Part shown: in pieces, positions 36,670-48,775 of the stretch | Layout: every line of letters starts with the position of its first letter | Numbering within the stretch: the first letter of the stretch is position 1 | Source of the DNA: Manihot esculenta | Taxonomy: Eukaryota; Streptophyta; Magnoliopsida; Malpighiales; Euphorbiaceae | Length of the DNA: 64,000 nucleotides | Reading direction: 5' to 3' | Assembly: GCF_001659605.2 (NCBI RefSeq) | Contig: NC_035175.2 | Location: 31,715,705 to 31,779,704, forward strand | Translations under genes and position numbers: made by a program | The notes under the pieces: generated by a model | Databases searched by the model: none | The model's input: only the letters and a program-made list of their open reading frames with translations | What the model was told of the DNA's origin: nothing

Positions 36670-39600
36670 ATGTCAGAAGAGGGAATGGGAGAGTCCCAAG
36701 GAGGCACCCAGGCCTCGGGATTTGTTCAGCCACCCCACTACCCACACTTCTCACAAAATCCCGGGTATTCGATGGGAGGTACATCAGATTACCCTAGCTT
36801 TACCCCTTATCCCACACATATGCCATACCCTCCCTACTACCCACCATACCCACAGCACCCAATGTATCCACCCCCACCCTACTATTCAAATCCAGCTAAC
36901 CCTACCTCAGAAAATGTTGCACCTCCTCCACCATCAGCAGAACCCACAGTTCCAGCAACCCATATACCTAAGCCTAGCTCATCTGGTGGGAGCAAGGTCA
37001 AGATGACCGACTACATGAAGCTGGGTGCTCCCCAGTTTGAAACCGGTGATGACCCGTTTGTGTACCTTGAAAGGGTCAAAACGATTATAGATGAGATAGG
37101 AGCTGATGACAGTAGAGCCATTCAGATGGCTGGGTTCACACTCAAATGCAAAAAGGCCCGTGAGTGGTTTAAGAACTATGTGAGCCCGAGGTTGGACAGC
37201 CTATCATGGGAGGAGTTTGCAAATGAATTTGCAGGATGGGCTTTTCCTGACAGTTCAAGAGAATTGAAGATGATTGAGTTTGAACAGTTGAGGCAGACAG
37301 AAGAAATGAGTGTAGATGAGTACACCGACAAGTTCTTGGAGCTGTTGCCGTTTGCAGGGCAAACTCTTGACACAGACCAGAAGAAGTCAAGGAGGTATAT
37401 CATGAAACTTCACTCCAGGTATTCTTCCTTGATTCAATCCGCAGATAGGGAGAGCTTCCATGCCATAGTGGATATGGTTAGGAGGATGGAGGCTAGTGCT
37501 ATCATCGAGGGGAAAGTCAAGCAGTCAGTGGCACAGCCTTCTGATTCTAAGACCCCAGGCTCTTCTTCAATGAGCGCAGCAGCTTCAGGTAGTAAAAAGT
37601 GGGACAGAGGCTCTAGGAAGTCTAAGAAGAACAAGTTCTGGAACAAAGTCAAGTCCAGTCTGGGATTTGGAGGTGGCTCAAGCTCTGGTGCGGATAATGC
37701 AGTTTGTGCAAGGTGTGGTAAGCCACACAAGGGAGTATGTCGGTTTGGGACGACAGCCTGTTTCAGATGCGGTCAGGAGGGACATATGGCTCGAGAGTGT
37801 CCAAGAGCAGTTCCGATGGCTCAGTCCCAGCAGACGGCTTCAGGTAGTGTAGCGCAGCCAGCAGCTCCAGCCACGACTCAGGCTAGTGGCAGAGATAGAG
37901 GGAGAGGGTCAGCCTCTTCTTCAGCGGGTTTCAGAGGTGAAGGTCCATCAGCTCTAGCACGGATCTTCACAATGACACAGCAGGAGGCAGATGCATCTAA
38001 CACCGTGGTGGCAGGTAACTTAGTCATTGGTTGTTCAGATGTGTATGCCTTGATGGACCCTAGTGCATCTCATTCTTTTATTGCACCGAGAGCCGTTGAG
38101 AGGTTGGGGTTGATGATCTCTGGGTTAGAGTGTCCTCTCTGGGTCAGTGGACCCAAGTGTGATCCATCAGTTGCAGAGTCAGTCTGCCAGTGTAGTCTTA
38201 TGTTTGTTGAGGGAAGATGCTTGTCCGCCGACCTTGTGGTTCTAGACTTGACAGATTTTGATGTCATTCTAGGGATGGACTGGTTATCTACCCATGGTGC
38301 TACCTTGGACTGCAGGGACAAGGTAGTCAGGTTCAGAGGTCAGGATGGGTCAGAGGTAGTCTTCAGAGGAGACAGGAGGGGTACACCTAGAGGTCTGATA
38401 TTAGCTCTTCAGGCTCGTAGGTTGCTTAGGAGGGGATGTCAGGGGTATTTGGCTCATGTGAGAGAGCTTAGGAGTCAGGTTAGAGAGCCCGCCTCGATGC
38501 CGGTGGTCAGAGAGTTTTTGGATGTCTTCCCAGACGAGCTGCCAGGTTTACCACCTGCTAGGGAGATAGAGTTCGAGATAGAATTGATGCCTGGAACCCG
38601 ACCGATCTCTATCCCTCCCTACAGGATGGCACCAGCAGAATTGAAAGAGTTGAAAGAGCAGTTACAGGAGCTGGTAGACAAGGGCTTCATCCGACCGAGT
38701 ACCTCACCTTGGGGTGCTCCAGTTTTGTTTGTGAGAAAGAAGGATGGATCCCTCAGACTTTGTATCGACTACAGGCAGTTGAACAAAGTCACTACCAAGA
38801 ATAGGTACCCTTTGCCAAGGATCGATGATCTATTCGACCAGCTAGCAGGAGCGGGTTGTTTCTCCAAAATAGATCTGAGGTTCGGGTATCATCAGCTGAG
38901 GATCAAAGAGGAAGATGTGCCAAGGACAGCTTTCAGGACCAGATATGGGCATTTTGAGCTCCTTGTGATGCCGTTCGGGTTAACCAACGCCCCTGCAACA
39001 TTCATGGATCTCATGAACAGAGTGTTTAGCCAGTACCTGGATCACTTTGTTATTGTCTTCATAGATGATATCTTGGTGTATTCCAGGAATGCAGAGGAGC
39101 ATGCCCATCATCTGAGGTTGGTTCTACAGACCTTGAGGGAGCATGGCTTGTATGCCAAGTTCTCCAAGTGTGAGTTCTGGCTGAGGAGCATTTCATTCTT
39201 GGGGCATGTTGTGTCAGAAAATGGAATAGAGGTGGACCCCAAGAAGATAGAAGCTGTGGCTAACTGGCCTAGACCCACTTCAGTGTCAGAGATCAGAAGT
39301 TTCTTGGGTTTGGCAGGTTACTACAGGAGGTTCGTTCAGGACTTCTCGAAAATAGCAGGTCCTCTGACCAGGTTAACCAGGAAGAATCAAAAGTTTGTGT
39401 GGACCGACCAGTGCGAAGAGGGTTTTGAAGAGCTTAAGAAGAGGTTAACGTCGGCACCAGTGTTAGCTTTGCCAACTAGCAATGAGGACTTCACAGTGTT
39501 CTGTGATGCATCCCGAGTGGGTTTGGGTTGTGTGTTAATGCAGAAAGAAAGGGTGATTGCTTATGCTTCTAGACAACTGAAGAAGCATGAGTTGAATTAC

Positions 39601-41400
39601 CCCACACATGACCTGGAGATGGCAGCAGTAATCTTTGCACTCAAGATATGGAGGCACTACCTCTATGGGGTTAAATGTGAGATCTTTACAGATCATAAGA
39701 GCCTGCAGTACATCCTGAGTCAAAGAGATTTGAACTTGAGACAGAGAAGATGGGTAGTGCTGCTGAGTGACTATGATTGCAAGATTCAGTACCATCCGGG
39801 TAAGGCGAATGTTGTGGCAGACGCCCTAAGCCGGAAATCACTAGGCAGTCTATCCCATATCACGGTGGAGAGGAGACCAGTGGTGAAGGAGTTTTACAAG
39901 CTCGTTGATGAAGGTCTTCAGTTGGAGTTGTCTGGTACAGGTGCTTTAGTTGCTCAGATGAGAGTGGCACCCATGTTTCTGGAGCAGGTGCCTCAGAAAC
40001 AGCATGAGGACCCAGAGTTAGTGAAGATTGCCAAGACTATTCAGTCAGGCAAAGATAGTGAGTTCAGATTCGACAACAAGGGGATCCTCCGCTATGGGAG
40101 TCGTTTGTGTGTACCAGATGACATAGGGCTAAAGGGAGACATTATGAGAGAGGCTCATAATGCAAGATACAACGTTCACCCCGGAGCCACCAAGATGTAT
40201 CAAGATCTGAAGAAGGTTTATTGGTGGCCAGCTATGAAGAGAGAAGTGGCACAGTTTGTGTCAGCCTGCGAAGTGTGTCAGAGGGTGAAGCTGGAACATC
40301 AGAAGCCGGCTGGGATACTTAACCCGCTACCTATTCCAGAGTGGAAATGGGAGAATATAGCTATGGACTTCGTAGTGGGGTTACCGGCGACGTCCAACAG
40401 ATTGGACTCCATATGGGTGATTGTGGAAAGACTCACCAAATCTGCTCACTTCATCCCTGTCAGGAGTGGCTATTCTATGGACAAGTTGGCGCAAGTGTAT
40501 GTTGATGAGATCGTTAGGCTGCATGGGGTTCCTGTTTCAATAGTGTCCGATAGAGGACCCCAGTTCACCTCCAGATTTTGGCGGAGTCTGCAGAACGCCA
40601 TGGGTACCAGGTTGGATTTCAGCATTGCTTTCCATCCACAGACGGACGGACAATCAGAGAGGACCATCCAAACGATAGAGGATATGCTCAGAATGTGTGT
40701 GCTGGACTTTGGCGGTTCTTGGAGGCAGCATCTACCTTTGGTGGAGTTTGCCTACAATAACAGCCATCATGCTAGCATCGGGATGGCTCCATATGAAGCT
40801 TTGTATGGGAGGAAGTGCAGATCATCTGTTTGCTGGGAGGAAGTTGGAGAGAAGGCCTTGGCAGGGTTTGAACTAGTAGAGATCACCAGCAGGGTGGTAC
40901 CCATAATCAGAGAAAGGATCAAGACTGCAGCAAGCAGACAGAAGAGTTATGCAGACATCCGCAGAAGGCAAGTAGAGTTTCAGGAGGGGGATCTGGTATT
41001 GCTCAAGGTGTCTCCTATGAAAGGAGTGGTTCGCTTCGGGAAGAAAGGTAAGCTGGCTCCACGGTACATCGGACCCTTTGAAATCTTGCAAAAGATTGGA
41101 AATGTATCGTACAAGTTAGACTTACCTGCTTCAATGGAAAGAATCCATTCGGTTTTCCATGTTTCGATGTTGAGAAAGTTCGTGTCAGATCCGGGCAAGG
41201 TTCTTAGTGAGCCTGATGTGGAGATCCAAGAGGATCTCACCTATATTGAACAGCCAGTACGGATCATAGACACCCAGATCAGAAAGCTAAGGAACAAGGA
41301 AATCCCGATGGTGAAAGTCCTTTGGAACCACCACAATATGGAAGAATGCACCTGGGAGACACGGGAGTCTATGCTCCAGCAATACCCTCATCTCTTTTAA
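36670..41400 (+). CDS. Element C Gag-Pol polyprotein (chromovirus), long open frame
   Basis: An uninterrupted frame of 1576 residues encodes the proteins that copy and integrate a retrotransposon. Domains by residue are as follows: a Pro/Tyr-rich N-terminus (20-90); gag core (about 105-260); CCHC zinc knuckle (364-377); aspartic protease (about 463); reverse transcriptase with FIDD active site (797-800); RNase H (about 940-1055); integrase with HHCC zinc region from about 1163 and a D,D,E core; and a C-terminal chromodomain-like segment (about 1530-1576). Oddities are that the ATG at 36670 skips the first part of Gag because of the upstream frameshift, and that the protease reads DPS where A and B read DPG. 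The second change may reduce or abolish protease activity. RT and integrase motifs look intact. Confidence 0.93.
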   Translation: MSEEGMGESQGGTQASGFVQPPHYPHFSQNPGYSMGGTSDYPSFTPYPTHMPYPPYYPPYPQHPMYPPPPYYSNPANPTSENVAPPPPSAEPTVPATHIPKPSSSGGSKVKMTDYMKLGAPQFETGDDPFVYLERVKTIIDEIGADDSRAIQMAGFTLKCKKAREWFKNYVSPRLDSLSWEEFANEFAGWAFPDSSRELKMIEFEQLRQTEEMSVDEYTDKFLELLPFAGQTLDTDQKKSRRYIMKLHSRYSSLIQSADRESFHAIVDMVRRMEASAIIEGKVKQSVAQPSDSKTPGSSSMSAAASGSKKWDRGSRKSKKNKFWNKVKSSLGFGGGSSSGADNAVCARCGKPHKGVCRFGTTACFRCGQEGHMARECPRAVPMAQSQQTASGSVAQPAAPATTQASGRDRGRGSASSSAGFRGEGPSALARIFTMTQQEADASNTVVAGNLVIGCSDVYALMDPSASHSFIAPRAVERLGLMISGLECPLWVSGPKCDPSVAESVCQCSLMFVEGRCLSADLVVLDLTDFDVILGMDWLSTHGATLDCRDKVVRFRGQDGSEVVFRGDRRGTPRGLILALQARRLLRRGCQGYLAHVRELRSQVREPASMPVVREFLDVFPDELPGLPPAREIEFEIELMPGTRPISIPPYRMAPAELKELKEQLQELVDKGFIRPSTSPWGAPVLFVRKKDGSLRLCIDYRQLNKVTTKNRYPLPRIDDLFDQLAGAGCFSKIDLRFGYHQLRIKEEDVPRTAFRTRYGHFELLVMPFGLTNAPATFMDLMNRVFSQYLDHFVIVFIDDILVYSRNAEEHAHHLRLVLQTLREHGLYAKFSKCEFWLRSISFLGHVVSENGIEVDPKKIEAVANWPRPTSVSEIRSFLGLAGYYRRFVQDFSKIAGPLTRLTRKNQKFVWTDQCEEGFEELKKRLTSAPVLALPTSNEDFTVFCDASRVGLGCVLMQKERVIAYASRQLKKHELNYPTHDLEMAAVIFALKIWRHYLYGVKCEIFTDHKSLQYILSQRDLNLRQRRWVVLLSDYDCKIQYHPGKANVVADALSRKSLGSLSHITVERRPVVKEFYKLVDEGLQLELSGTGALVAQMRVAPMFLEQVPQKQHEDPELVKIAKTIQSGKDSEFRFDNKGILRYGSRLCVPDDIGLKGDIMREAHNARYNVHPGATKMYQDLKKVYWWPAMKREVAQFVSACEVCQRVKLEHQKPAGILNPLPIPEWKWENIAMDFVVGLPATSNRLDSIWVIVERLTKSAHFIPVRSGYSMDKLAQVYVDEIVRLHGVPVSIVSDRGPQFTSRFWRSLQNAMGTRLDFSIAFHPQTDGQSERTIQTIEDMLRMCVLDFGGSWRQHLPLVEFAYNNSHHASIGMAPYEALYGRKCRSSVCWEEVGEKALAGFELVEITSRVVPIIRERIKTAASRQKSYADIRRRQVEFQEGDLVLLKVSPMKGVVRFGKKGKLAPRYIGPFEILQKIGNVSYKLDLPASMERIHSVFHVSMLRKFVSDPGKVLSEPDVEIQEDLTYIEQPVRIIDTQIRKLRNKEIPMVKVLWNHHNMEECTWETRESMLQQYPHLF

Positions 41401-41470
41401 GGTTAGATCTCTATGTGTTTATGTGCTATGTATGTATGTTATTTTGATTGCTATGAATGTGTTGATTGGT

Positions 41471-41507
41471 GAACATTCGGGGATGAATGTTCTTAAGGGG
41501 GGGAGAA
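41471..41507 (+). promoter_or_regulatory. Element C hairpin and polypurine tract
   Basis: A stem with arms GAACATTCG and TGAATGTTC (one mismatch) and loop GGGA (41471-41492) is followed directly by TTAAGGGGGGGAGAA (41493-41507) and the 3' LTR. Confidence 0.85.
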
Positions 41508-43725
41508 TGTAATACCCTAGACTCCGGTATCAAAATTCCTACCATCCGGTGGAATCTCGGGTGTCGGAAGCCTCTAGTAGGGTAGAAACATGTTTTCATA
41601 AAATGTTTTAATGTGTTTCATGTTTTAAGTATGAAAGAAAATGAGTTTTTGATTGAAAACAACCTTGGAGGAAAACTCAGGTTCGGCCGCCGAACCTCAA
41701 GTTCGGCCGCCGAACATGCATGCGTTTCGGGTGTGCCTTAGGCCCCCGAAAGCATAAGTGAGGGAAACCAGGTTCGGCCGCCGAACATGGCTTGCATGCG
41801 GAGGCACTTTCGGCTCCCGAACGTGGCCTGGCCAGCCACCTATAAAGGGGTCCCTTAGCCGAAAACGGGCGAGCTTTTTCTCCCCATTTTCGGCCAAGGT
41901 GAGCTCTCCGCCATCCCTCGCCGGTTTTGAGTTGCTTCCTTCAAATCTTTCTCAATTTCCATTAGTTTTACCCTTGTTTTGAAGATTTTGAGCATTTGAG
42001 CAAGTTTTGTAGCTTGGAGGTTCAAGGAACTCTCTCTCTCCCATTTTCCGAGCTAGGGTCGTTCTCCTCTTGATCTTCAAGAGGTAAGGGCCGATCTTGA
42101 GCTTATGGCATGTTTTAAGTAAGTTTTAAGTAGATCTATGGGGTAGAATGCATGTTTAGCTTATGGTTAGGTTTATGGGTTTATGTTATGTTTTTGGACA
42201 ATGTGGATGTTGATGTGTTGTAGATGGGGTTTAAGATAGTTTGAAGCCCCTAGGAACTTGTATGCTTGAGTATGTATGTTGTAGATTAGAAAAAATGCAT
42301 GTTTGGATGGTTATGGGAGGCAAATGTGCAAGAGGAGCCAAGTTTTTGCCCTTTGACAGAAACCAGGTTCGGCAGCCGAAGGACTTTCGGCCGCCGAACC
42401 TGCCTGGGAGGCCAGCCTTTCGGCTGCCGAAGCCTGCCCCCGAAAAGAGACTTTCGTCTCTGGAGGGCACTTTCGGCCGCCGAAGGTGCCGCCGAACCTG
42501 TCTGGCTTTCGGCTCTGGAGGGACTTTCGGCCGCCGAACCTGCCGCCGAAAGTGCCCTGTTCAGCCTTCCTTTGCATGTTTTTGCATGGATGTTTGAGGT
42601 GTTTTAGAGGATTTTTGGGGGATGTTTTTAGAGTTATGTTCTAGTTGTTTGGTCCCTCATTTGAGTCCACCTGTGTAGGTTCGGACCCGAGGAACCGAGG
42701 ACCCCAGCAGTGAGTCAGCTGCTTCAGTCAGTGTCAGAGCTAGCCAGAGATGAGTAGAATAAACTCTTATCTTTTAATAAATGAAAATTTTAGCATGAAT
42801 CATGCATCATAAATGCCATGTGATATCCTAGGTTGCTTGCATTAGAATTCACGAATATGTTGCATTGCATATCTTGATGTTGATGTGGATGGATATTGGA
42901 TGACCCATTGGTCCTTAGTATGATGAGACACGATATGATATGATATGAAAGTCCAGGTGTGGCCTGCACTACGCCCCTGGCACTATGTAAGTGAAAGTCC
43001 GGGTGTGGCCTGCACTACGCCCCCGGCACAGTTGGACATGTATGTTATGAGATATGTAAGAGAAAGACCAGGTGTGGCCTGCACTACGTCCCTGGCACAG
43101 TTGGACTATGTAGAGGACCCTTGGTGACAAGTCCATCCTTGATGTGATATGGTTGTGATGTGATGCATTACATGATAGCATGTGTTTTAAATTGTTATTA
43201 TTATTCTGCTCACTGGGCTTTTGTAGCTCACCCCTTTTCCCTTATCCCCCAGGTTTGCAGGTACAGGGTAGACCAGGAGGTCGGCAGGAGTAAAGTCTGT
43301 TTTTATGTAATAGTTAGAAGTTGTGGACATGATGAAATTGTAATGTAATGTTTTATGTAGTCATGATATGTAAAATGATATTGAGGATTAGAGGTTGTGC
43401 TTGACCCTATGTGTATGGTATTCCCTTTTAATGCATGATCACTATTATTATTGATGCGATGACTAATCAAGCTTAATGTATGTTATTGATACCCCATTGG
43501 AGCATGTGATGAGGGCTCCAGTGTGAGGTTTATGGTTATGTTAGTGTGCATGCACAGGTTAAGCTTGATTTATGAAGAAAAAGTTTACATGTTTATGTAT
43601 TTGTATGATCATGTATGGGATTACACAGGTTTACAGGTTGTATGTCAGGCTTGCTACGGGTCCCGGCGACCTTAAGCCGATCTGGATCCTAGCGCCGGTA
43701 GCGGTCCGATTTTCGGGTCGTTACA
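41508..43725 (+). repeat. Element C 3' LTR (2218 bp)
   Basis: Starts TGTAATACCC after the polypurine tract. Inverted-repeat clusters are at 41679-41825 and 42365-42555, a TATA box at 41841-41846, a donor-like GT at 42084-42085, and a three-unit minisatellite at 42948-43105. It is very similar to the 5' LTR, with scattered substitutions and the 20-bp unit difference noted there. Confidence 0.94.
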
Positions 43726-46358
43726 ACTACAGGCAGTTAAACAAGGTCACTACCAAGAATAAGTACCCGTTGCCAAGGATCGACGATCTATTCGACCAGC
43801 TAGCAGGAGCAGGTTGTTTCTCCAAAATAGATCTGAGATCGGGGTACCATCAGCTAAGGATAAGGGAAAAGGATGTGCCAAAGACAGCCTTCAGGACCAG
43901 ATATGGGCATTATGAGTTCCTTGTGATGCCGTTCGGATTAACCAATGCCCCTGCAGCATTCATGGATCTCATGAACAGAGTGTTTAGCCAATACTTGGAC
44001 CACTTCGTTATTGTCTTCATAGATGATATCTTAGTGTACTCCAGGAATGCAGAGGAGCATGCCCATCATCTGAGGTTAGTTCTGCAGACCTTGAGGGAAC
44101 ATGGCTTGTATGCCAAGTTCTCCAAGTGTGAGTTCTGGCTGAGGAGCATCTCTTTCTTGGGGCATGTGGTGTCAGAAAATGGAATCGAGGTAGACCCCAA
44201 GAAAGTGGAAGCTGTAGCTAACTGGCCTAGACCCACTACAATGATAGAGATCAAAAGCTTCTTGGGTTTGGCAGGTTACTACAGGAGGTTTGTTCAGGAC
44301 TTCTCTAAGATTGCAACTCCTATGACCAGATTGACCAAGAAGAACCAGAGGTTCGTGTGGACCGACCAGTGTGAAGAGAGCTTTGAGGAGCTCAAGAAGA
44401 GGTTGACTTCAGCACCAGTGTTAGCTCTGCCATCTAGTAATGAAGACTTCTCAGTTTATTGTGATGCGTCCCGTGTGGGACTGGGTTGTGTGCTAATGCA
44501 GAATGAAAGGGTGATTGCTTATGCTTCTAGGCAGCTGAAGAAGCACGAGTTGAATTACCCTACACATGACCTAGAGATGGCAGCGGTAATCTTTGCACTC
44601 AAGATGTGGAGGCATTACCTTTATGGGGTAAAATGTGAGATATTCACAGATCATAAGAGCCTACAGTACATCTTGAGTCAGAGAGAACTGAATATGAGGC
44701 AGAGAAGATGGGTAGAACTGCTTAGTGACTATGATTGCAAGATCTAGTACCATCCGGGTAAGGCGAATGTTGTGGCAGACGCTTTAAGCCGGAAATCACT
44801 TGGCAGTTTGTCCCATGTTTCAGCAGAGAGGAGGCCAGTAGTGAGGGAGTTCTTCGAGCTCATGAATGAAGGTCTACAGTTGGAGTTGTCTGGTATAGGT
44901 GCTTTGGTAGCCCAGATGAGAGTGGCACCCGTGTTTCTGGAGCAGGTGGCTCAGAAACAGCATGAGGACCCAGAGTTAGTGAAGATTGCCAGGACTGTTC
45001 AGTCAGGCAAGGATAGTGAATTCAGATTCAACAGCAAGGGGATCCTCCGCTATGGGAGCAAATTGTGTGTACCAGATGACATAGGGCTAAAAGGAGACAT
45101 TATGAGAGAGGCTCATAATGCAAGATACAACGTTCACCTCGGAGCCACCAAGATGTATCAAGATCTGAAGAAGGTTTATTGGTGGCCAGCTATGAAGAGA
45201 GAAGTGGCACAGTTCGTGTCAGCCTGCGAAGTGTGTCAGAGGGTGAAGCTGGAACATCAGAAGCCGGCTGGAATGCTTAACCCGCTACCTATTCCAGAGT
45301 GGAAATGGGAGAATATATCTATGGACTTCGTGGTGGGGTTACCGGCGACGTCCAACAGATTGGACTCCATATGGGTGATTGTGGACAGACTCACCAAATC
45401 TGCTCACTTTATCCCTGTCCGGAGTGGCTATTCTGTGGACAAGTTGGCACAGGTGTATGTTGATGAGATCGTCAGGCTGCATGGGGTTCCTATTTCAATA
45501 GTGTCCGATAGAGGACCCCAGTTCACCTCCAGGTTTGGGCGGAGTCTGCAGGATGCCATGGGTACCAGGTTGGATTTTAGCACTGCTTTCCATCCACAGA
45601 CGGACGGAGAATCAGAAAGGACCATCCAGACAATAGAGGATATGCTCAGAATGTGTGTGCTGGACTTTGGCGGTTCTTGGAGGCAGCATCTACCTTTGGT
45701 GGAGTTTGCCTACAATAACAGCCATCATGCTAGCATCGGGATGGCTCCATATGAAGCTTTGTATGGAAGGAAGTGCAGATCACCTGTTTGCTGGGAAGAA
45801 GTTGGAGAAAAGGCCTTGGCAGGGCCTGATCTAGTAGAGATCACCAGCAGAGTGGTGCCCATAATCAGAGAAAGGATCAAGACTGCTGCAAGCAGGCAAA
45901 AGAGTTATGCAGATATTCGCAAAAGGCAAGTAGAGTTTCAAGAGGGGGATTTGGTATTGCTCAAGGTGTCTCCAATAAAAGGGGTGATTCGGTTTGGGAA
46001 GAAAGGTAAGCTAGCTCCATGGTACATCGGACCCTTTGAGATCTTGCAGAAGATTGGGAATGTATCGTACAAGCTGGACTTGCCTGCTTCAATGGAAAGA
46101 ATCCATCCGGTTTTCCATGTTTCTATGTTAAGAAAGTTCGTGTCGGATCCGGGCAAGGTTCTTAGTGAGCCTGATGTGGAGATCCAAGAGGATCTCACCT
46201 ATGTTGAGCAGCCAGTACGGATCCTAGACACCCAAATCAGAAAGCTAAGAAACAAGGAAATCCCGATGGTGAAAGTCCTTTGGAATCACCACAATATCGA
46301 AGAGTGTACCTGGGAGACACGGGAGTCCATGCTCCAGCAATATCCTCATCTCTTCTAA
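43726..46358 (+). pseudogene. Element B gag-pol, 3' portion, broken
   Basis: After the second ACTAC copy, the RT resumes at 43731 in frame with 33901-33903. RT (FIDD near 44018), RNase H, integrase and a chromodomain-like end follow, stopping at 46358. A TAG at 44745-44747 replaces a Gln codon at the RNase H end. The frame is otherwise open to the terminus. Confidence 0.93.
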
Positions 46359-46418
46359 GGTGAAATTTATGTACTTAGTATGTATGTTATGTGTATGCCA
46401 TGCTATGTGTCGTTTGGT

Positions 46419-46454
46419 GAACATTCGGGGACGAATGTTCTTAAGGGGGGAGAA
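46419..46454 (+). promoter_or_regulatory. Element B hairpin and polypurine tract
   Basis: A perfect 9-bp stem (GAACATTCG / CGAATGTTC, loop GGGA; 46419-46440) abuts TTAAGGGGGGAGAA (46441-46454) and the 3' LTR. Confidence 0.87.
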
Positions 46455-48770
46455 TGTAATACCCGGCTAGACTCCGGTATCGGAATCCCTACCGTCCGGT
46501 GGGATCTCGGATGTTGGAAACCTCTAGAAGGGAAAAACTATGTTTTTATAAAATGTTTTAATGTATTTTACGATTTTAAATAAAAAGGAAGTTGAATTTT
46601 AAATGAAAATAATCTTGGAGGAAGACCCAGGTTCGGCCGCCGAACCTCAAGTTTGGCCGCCGAACGTGCATGCGCTTCGGGTGTGCCTTAGGCCCCCAAA
46701 ACCATGAGTGAGGGAAGTCCAGGTTCGGCCGCCGAACCTTATGTTCGGCCGCCGAACATGGCATGCATGCGGGGGCACGTTCGGCTCCCGAATGTGGCCT
46801 GGCCAGCCACCTATAAAGGGGTCCCTTAGCCGAAATGGGCGAGCTTTTCTCCCCATTTTCGGCCAAGGTGAGCTCTCCGCCGTCCAATTTTTGAGTTCTT
46901 CCTTCAGATCTTTCAAGATTTTCATGAGTTTTCACTTTGTTTTGAAGATTTTGAGCATTAAAGCAAGTTTTGGAGCTTTTGAGGTTCAAGAAACTCAATC
47001 TCTCCCATCTCCGAGCTAGGGTCGTTTTCCTCTCGATCTTCAAGAGGTAAGGGCCGATCTTGAGCTCACTATATGTTTTAAACAAGTTTTAAGTTGAGCT
47101 ATGGGGTAGAAATGCATGTTTAGGTTTTGGTTGGTTTTATGGGTTATGTTAAGTTTTTGAGCAATGTATGATGTTTGTGGTTGCTTGATGTGTTGTAGTT
47201 GGGGTTTAAGATAGTTGAAGCCCCTAGGAGCTTGTATGCTTGAGTATGCATGTTGTAGATCAGGTTTATGCATGTTTGAAAGGTTTGGGAGGCGTTTGTG
47301 CATGTTGGAGTTGAGTTTCTGCCACTTTGGAGAAATTCAGGTTCGGCCGCCGAACCCGCTTGTGAAGGCAGCCTTCGGCTGCCGAAGCTTGCCCCCGAAA
47401 GAGGACTTTCGTCTCTGGAGGGCAGTTTCGGCCGCCGAAAGTGCCGCCGAACATGCATGAGTTTCGTCTCTGTCTGGGACTTTCGGCCGCCGAAGGTGCC
47501 ACTGAACCTGCCTGACTTTCGGCTCTGGAAGGACTTTCGGCCGCCGAACCTGCCGCCGAAAGTGCCCTGTTCAGCCTTCCTTTGCATGTTTTCCATGGAT
47601 GTTTTGAGGTATTTTTAGGGGGTTTTTGGAGAGTATTTTAGAGTCATGTTCATGTATGTTTGGTCCCTCATTTGAGTCCACCTGAGTAGGTTCGGACCCG
47701 AGGAACCGAGGACCCCAGCAGTGAGTTCAGCTGCTTCTGTGTCTGTCAGAGCTAGCCAGAGGTGAGTGGAATAACTCTTTATGTTTTAAAGTAAATAAAT
47801 AAATTAATTCTTAGCATGATTCACGCATCATGAATACCATGAGATATATTAGGTTGTTTGCATTAGAATTTATGAATATGTTGCATTGCATAATATGTTG
47901 ATGATGTGGATGAATGTTGAATGATCCTTTAGCCCTCCCATGATATGATACGGTACGGAAGACCAGTGAGGCCCATTCTACGCTCCTGGCACTATGTGAG
48001 AGAAAGACCAGCGAGGCCCATTCTACGCCCCTGGCACAGTTGGAATGTTATGTTATGATATGTTATGTAAGAGAAAGACCAGTGAGGCCCATTCTACGCC
48101 CCTGGCACAGTTGGACCACTTAGAGGGCTATGGGTGACAAATTCATCCTTGATGTGATATGATTGTGATGTGATTCATTCCATGTTATCATATGTTTTAA
48201 ATGTTTTATTATTCTGCTCACTGGGCTTTATAGCTCACCCCTCTCCCTTAACCCCCAAGTTTGCAGGTACAGGGTAGACCAGGAGGTCAGCAAGAGTAAT
48301 GAAGTCTTGGTTATGTAATAGATAGTGTGGACATGAATAATGTTGAGATGTTATGTTTAGTACAGTCATGTATAAGTACAGTATAGAAATGTAATGTAAT
48401 GATGTTCATGGATGTTAGAGGTGTGCTTGACCATAGAATGTTGTTATCCCTTTTAATACACGATCTTAGATGTTTTATGATGTTTATGTAAACCAACTCA
48501 ACACATGTTATGTCACCTATTAGGGCATTAATGAGATCCCAAAGAGGGGTCAAGGTTTATGGTTATGTTTATGTTTAGTGCATGCACAGGTTGAGTTTGG
48601 TGTATGAATGAATGAATGAAAAGTAAAGTTTTAATTTTTATGTATGTTGTTGATCATGTATGGGATTAAACAGGTTCACAGGATGTATGTTTGGCTTGCT
48701 ACGGGTCCCGGCAGCCTTAAGCCAATCTGGATCCTAGCGCCGGTAGCGGTCCGATTTCCGGATCGTTACA
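46455..48770 (+). repeat. Element B 3' LTR (2316 bp)
   Basis: Inverted-repeat clusters are at 46630-46795 and 47340-47570, a TATA box at 46812-46817, a donor-like GT at 47047-47048, and a three-unit minisatellite at 47958-48117 (two units in the 5' LTR). It ends CGTTACA and is followed by CTCCG. Confidence 0.94.
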
Positions 48771-48775
48771 CTCCG

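Larger units (their letters stand above)
33904..43725 (+). mobile_element. Element C: youngest Tekay/Del-type chromovirus, nearly intact
   Basis: 9822 bp, flanked by the 5-bp duplication ACTAC (33899-33903 and 43726-43730), with TGTAATACCC and CGTTACA ends. It has paired LTRs of 2240 and 2218 bp, a tRNA-Met primer site, one open gag-pol frame of 1576 codons, a hairpin and a polypurine tract. It sits in the RT of element B, in the same orientation and from the same family. Precise removal with one target copy keeps the B frame, so B was complete when C inserted. Confidence 0.96.
29063..48770 (+). mobile_element. Element B: Tekay/Del-type chromovirus, defective, split by element C
   Basis: Flanked by the 5-bp duplication CTCCG (29058-29062 and 48771-48775). 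Termini are TGTAATACAC and CGTTACA. Removing nested element C and one ACTAC copy leaves 9881 bp, matching A and C in size. It has two LTRs, a tRNA-Met primer site, gag-pol split inside the RT, a hairpin and a polypurine tract. It inserted into the antisense ORF of element D. Confidence 0.95.
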
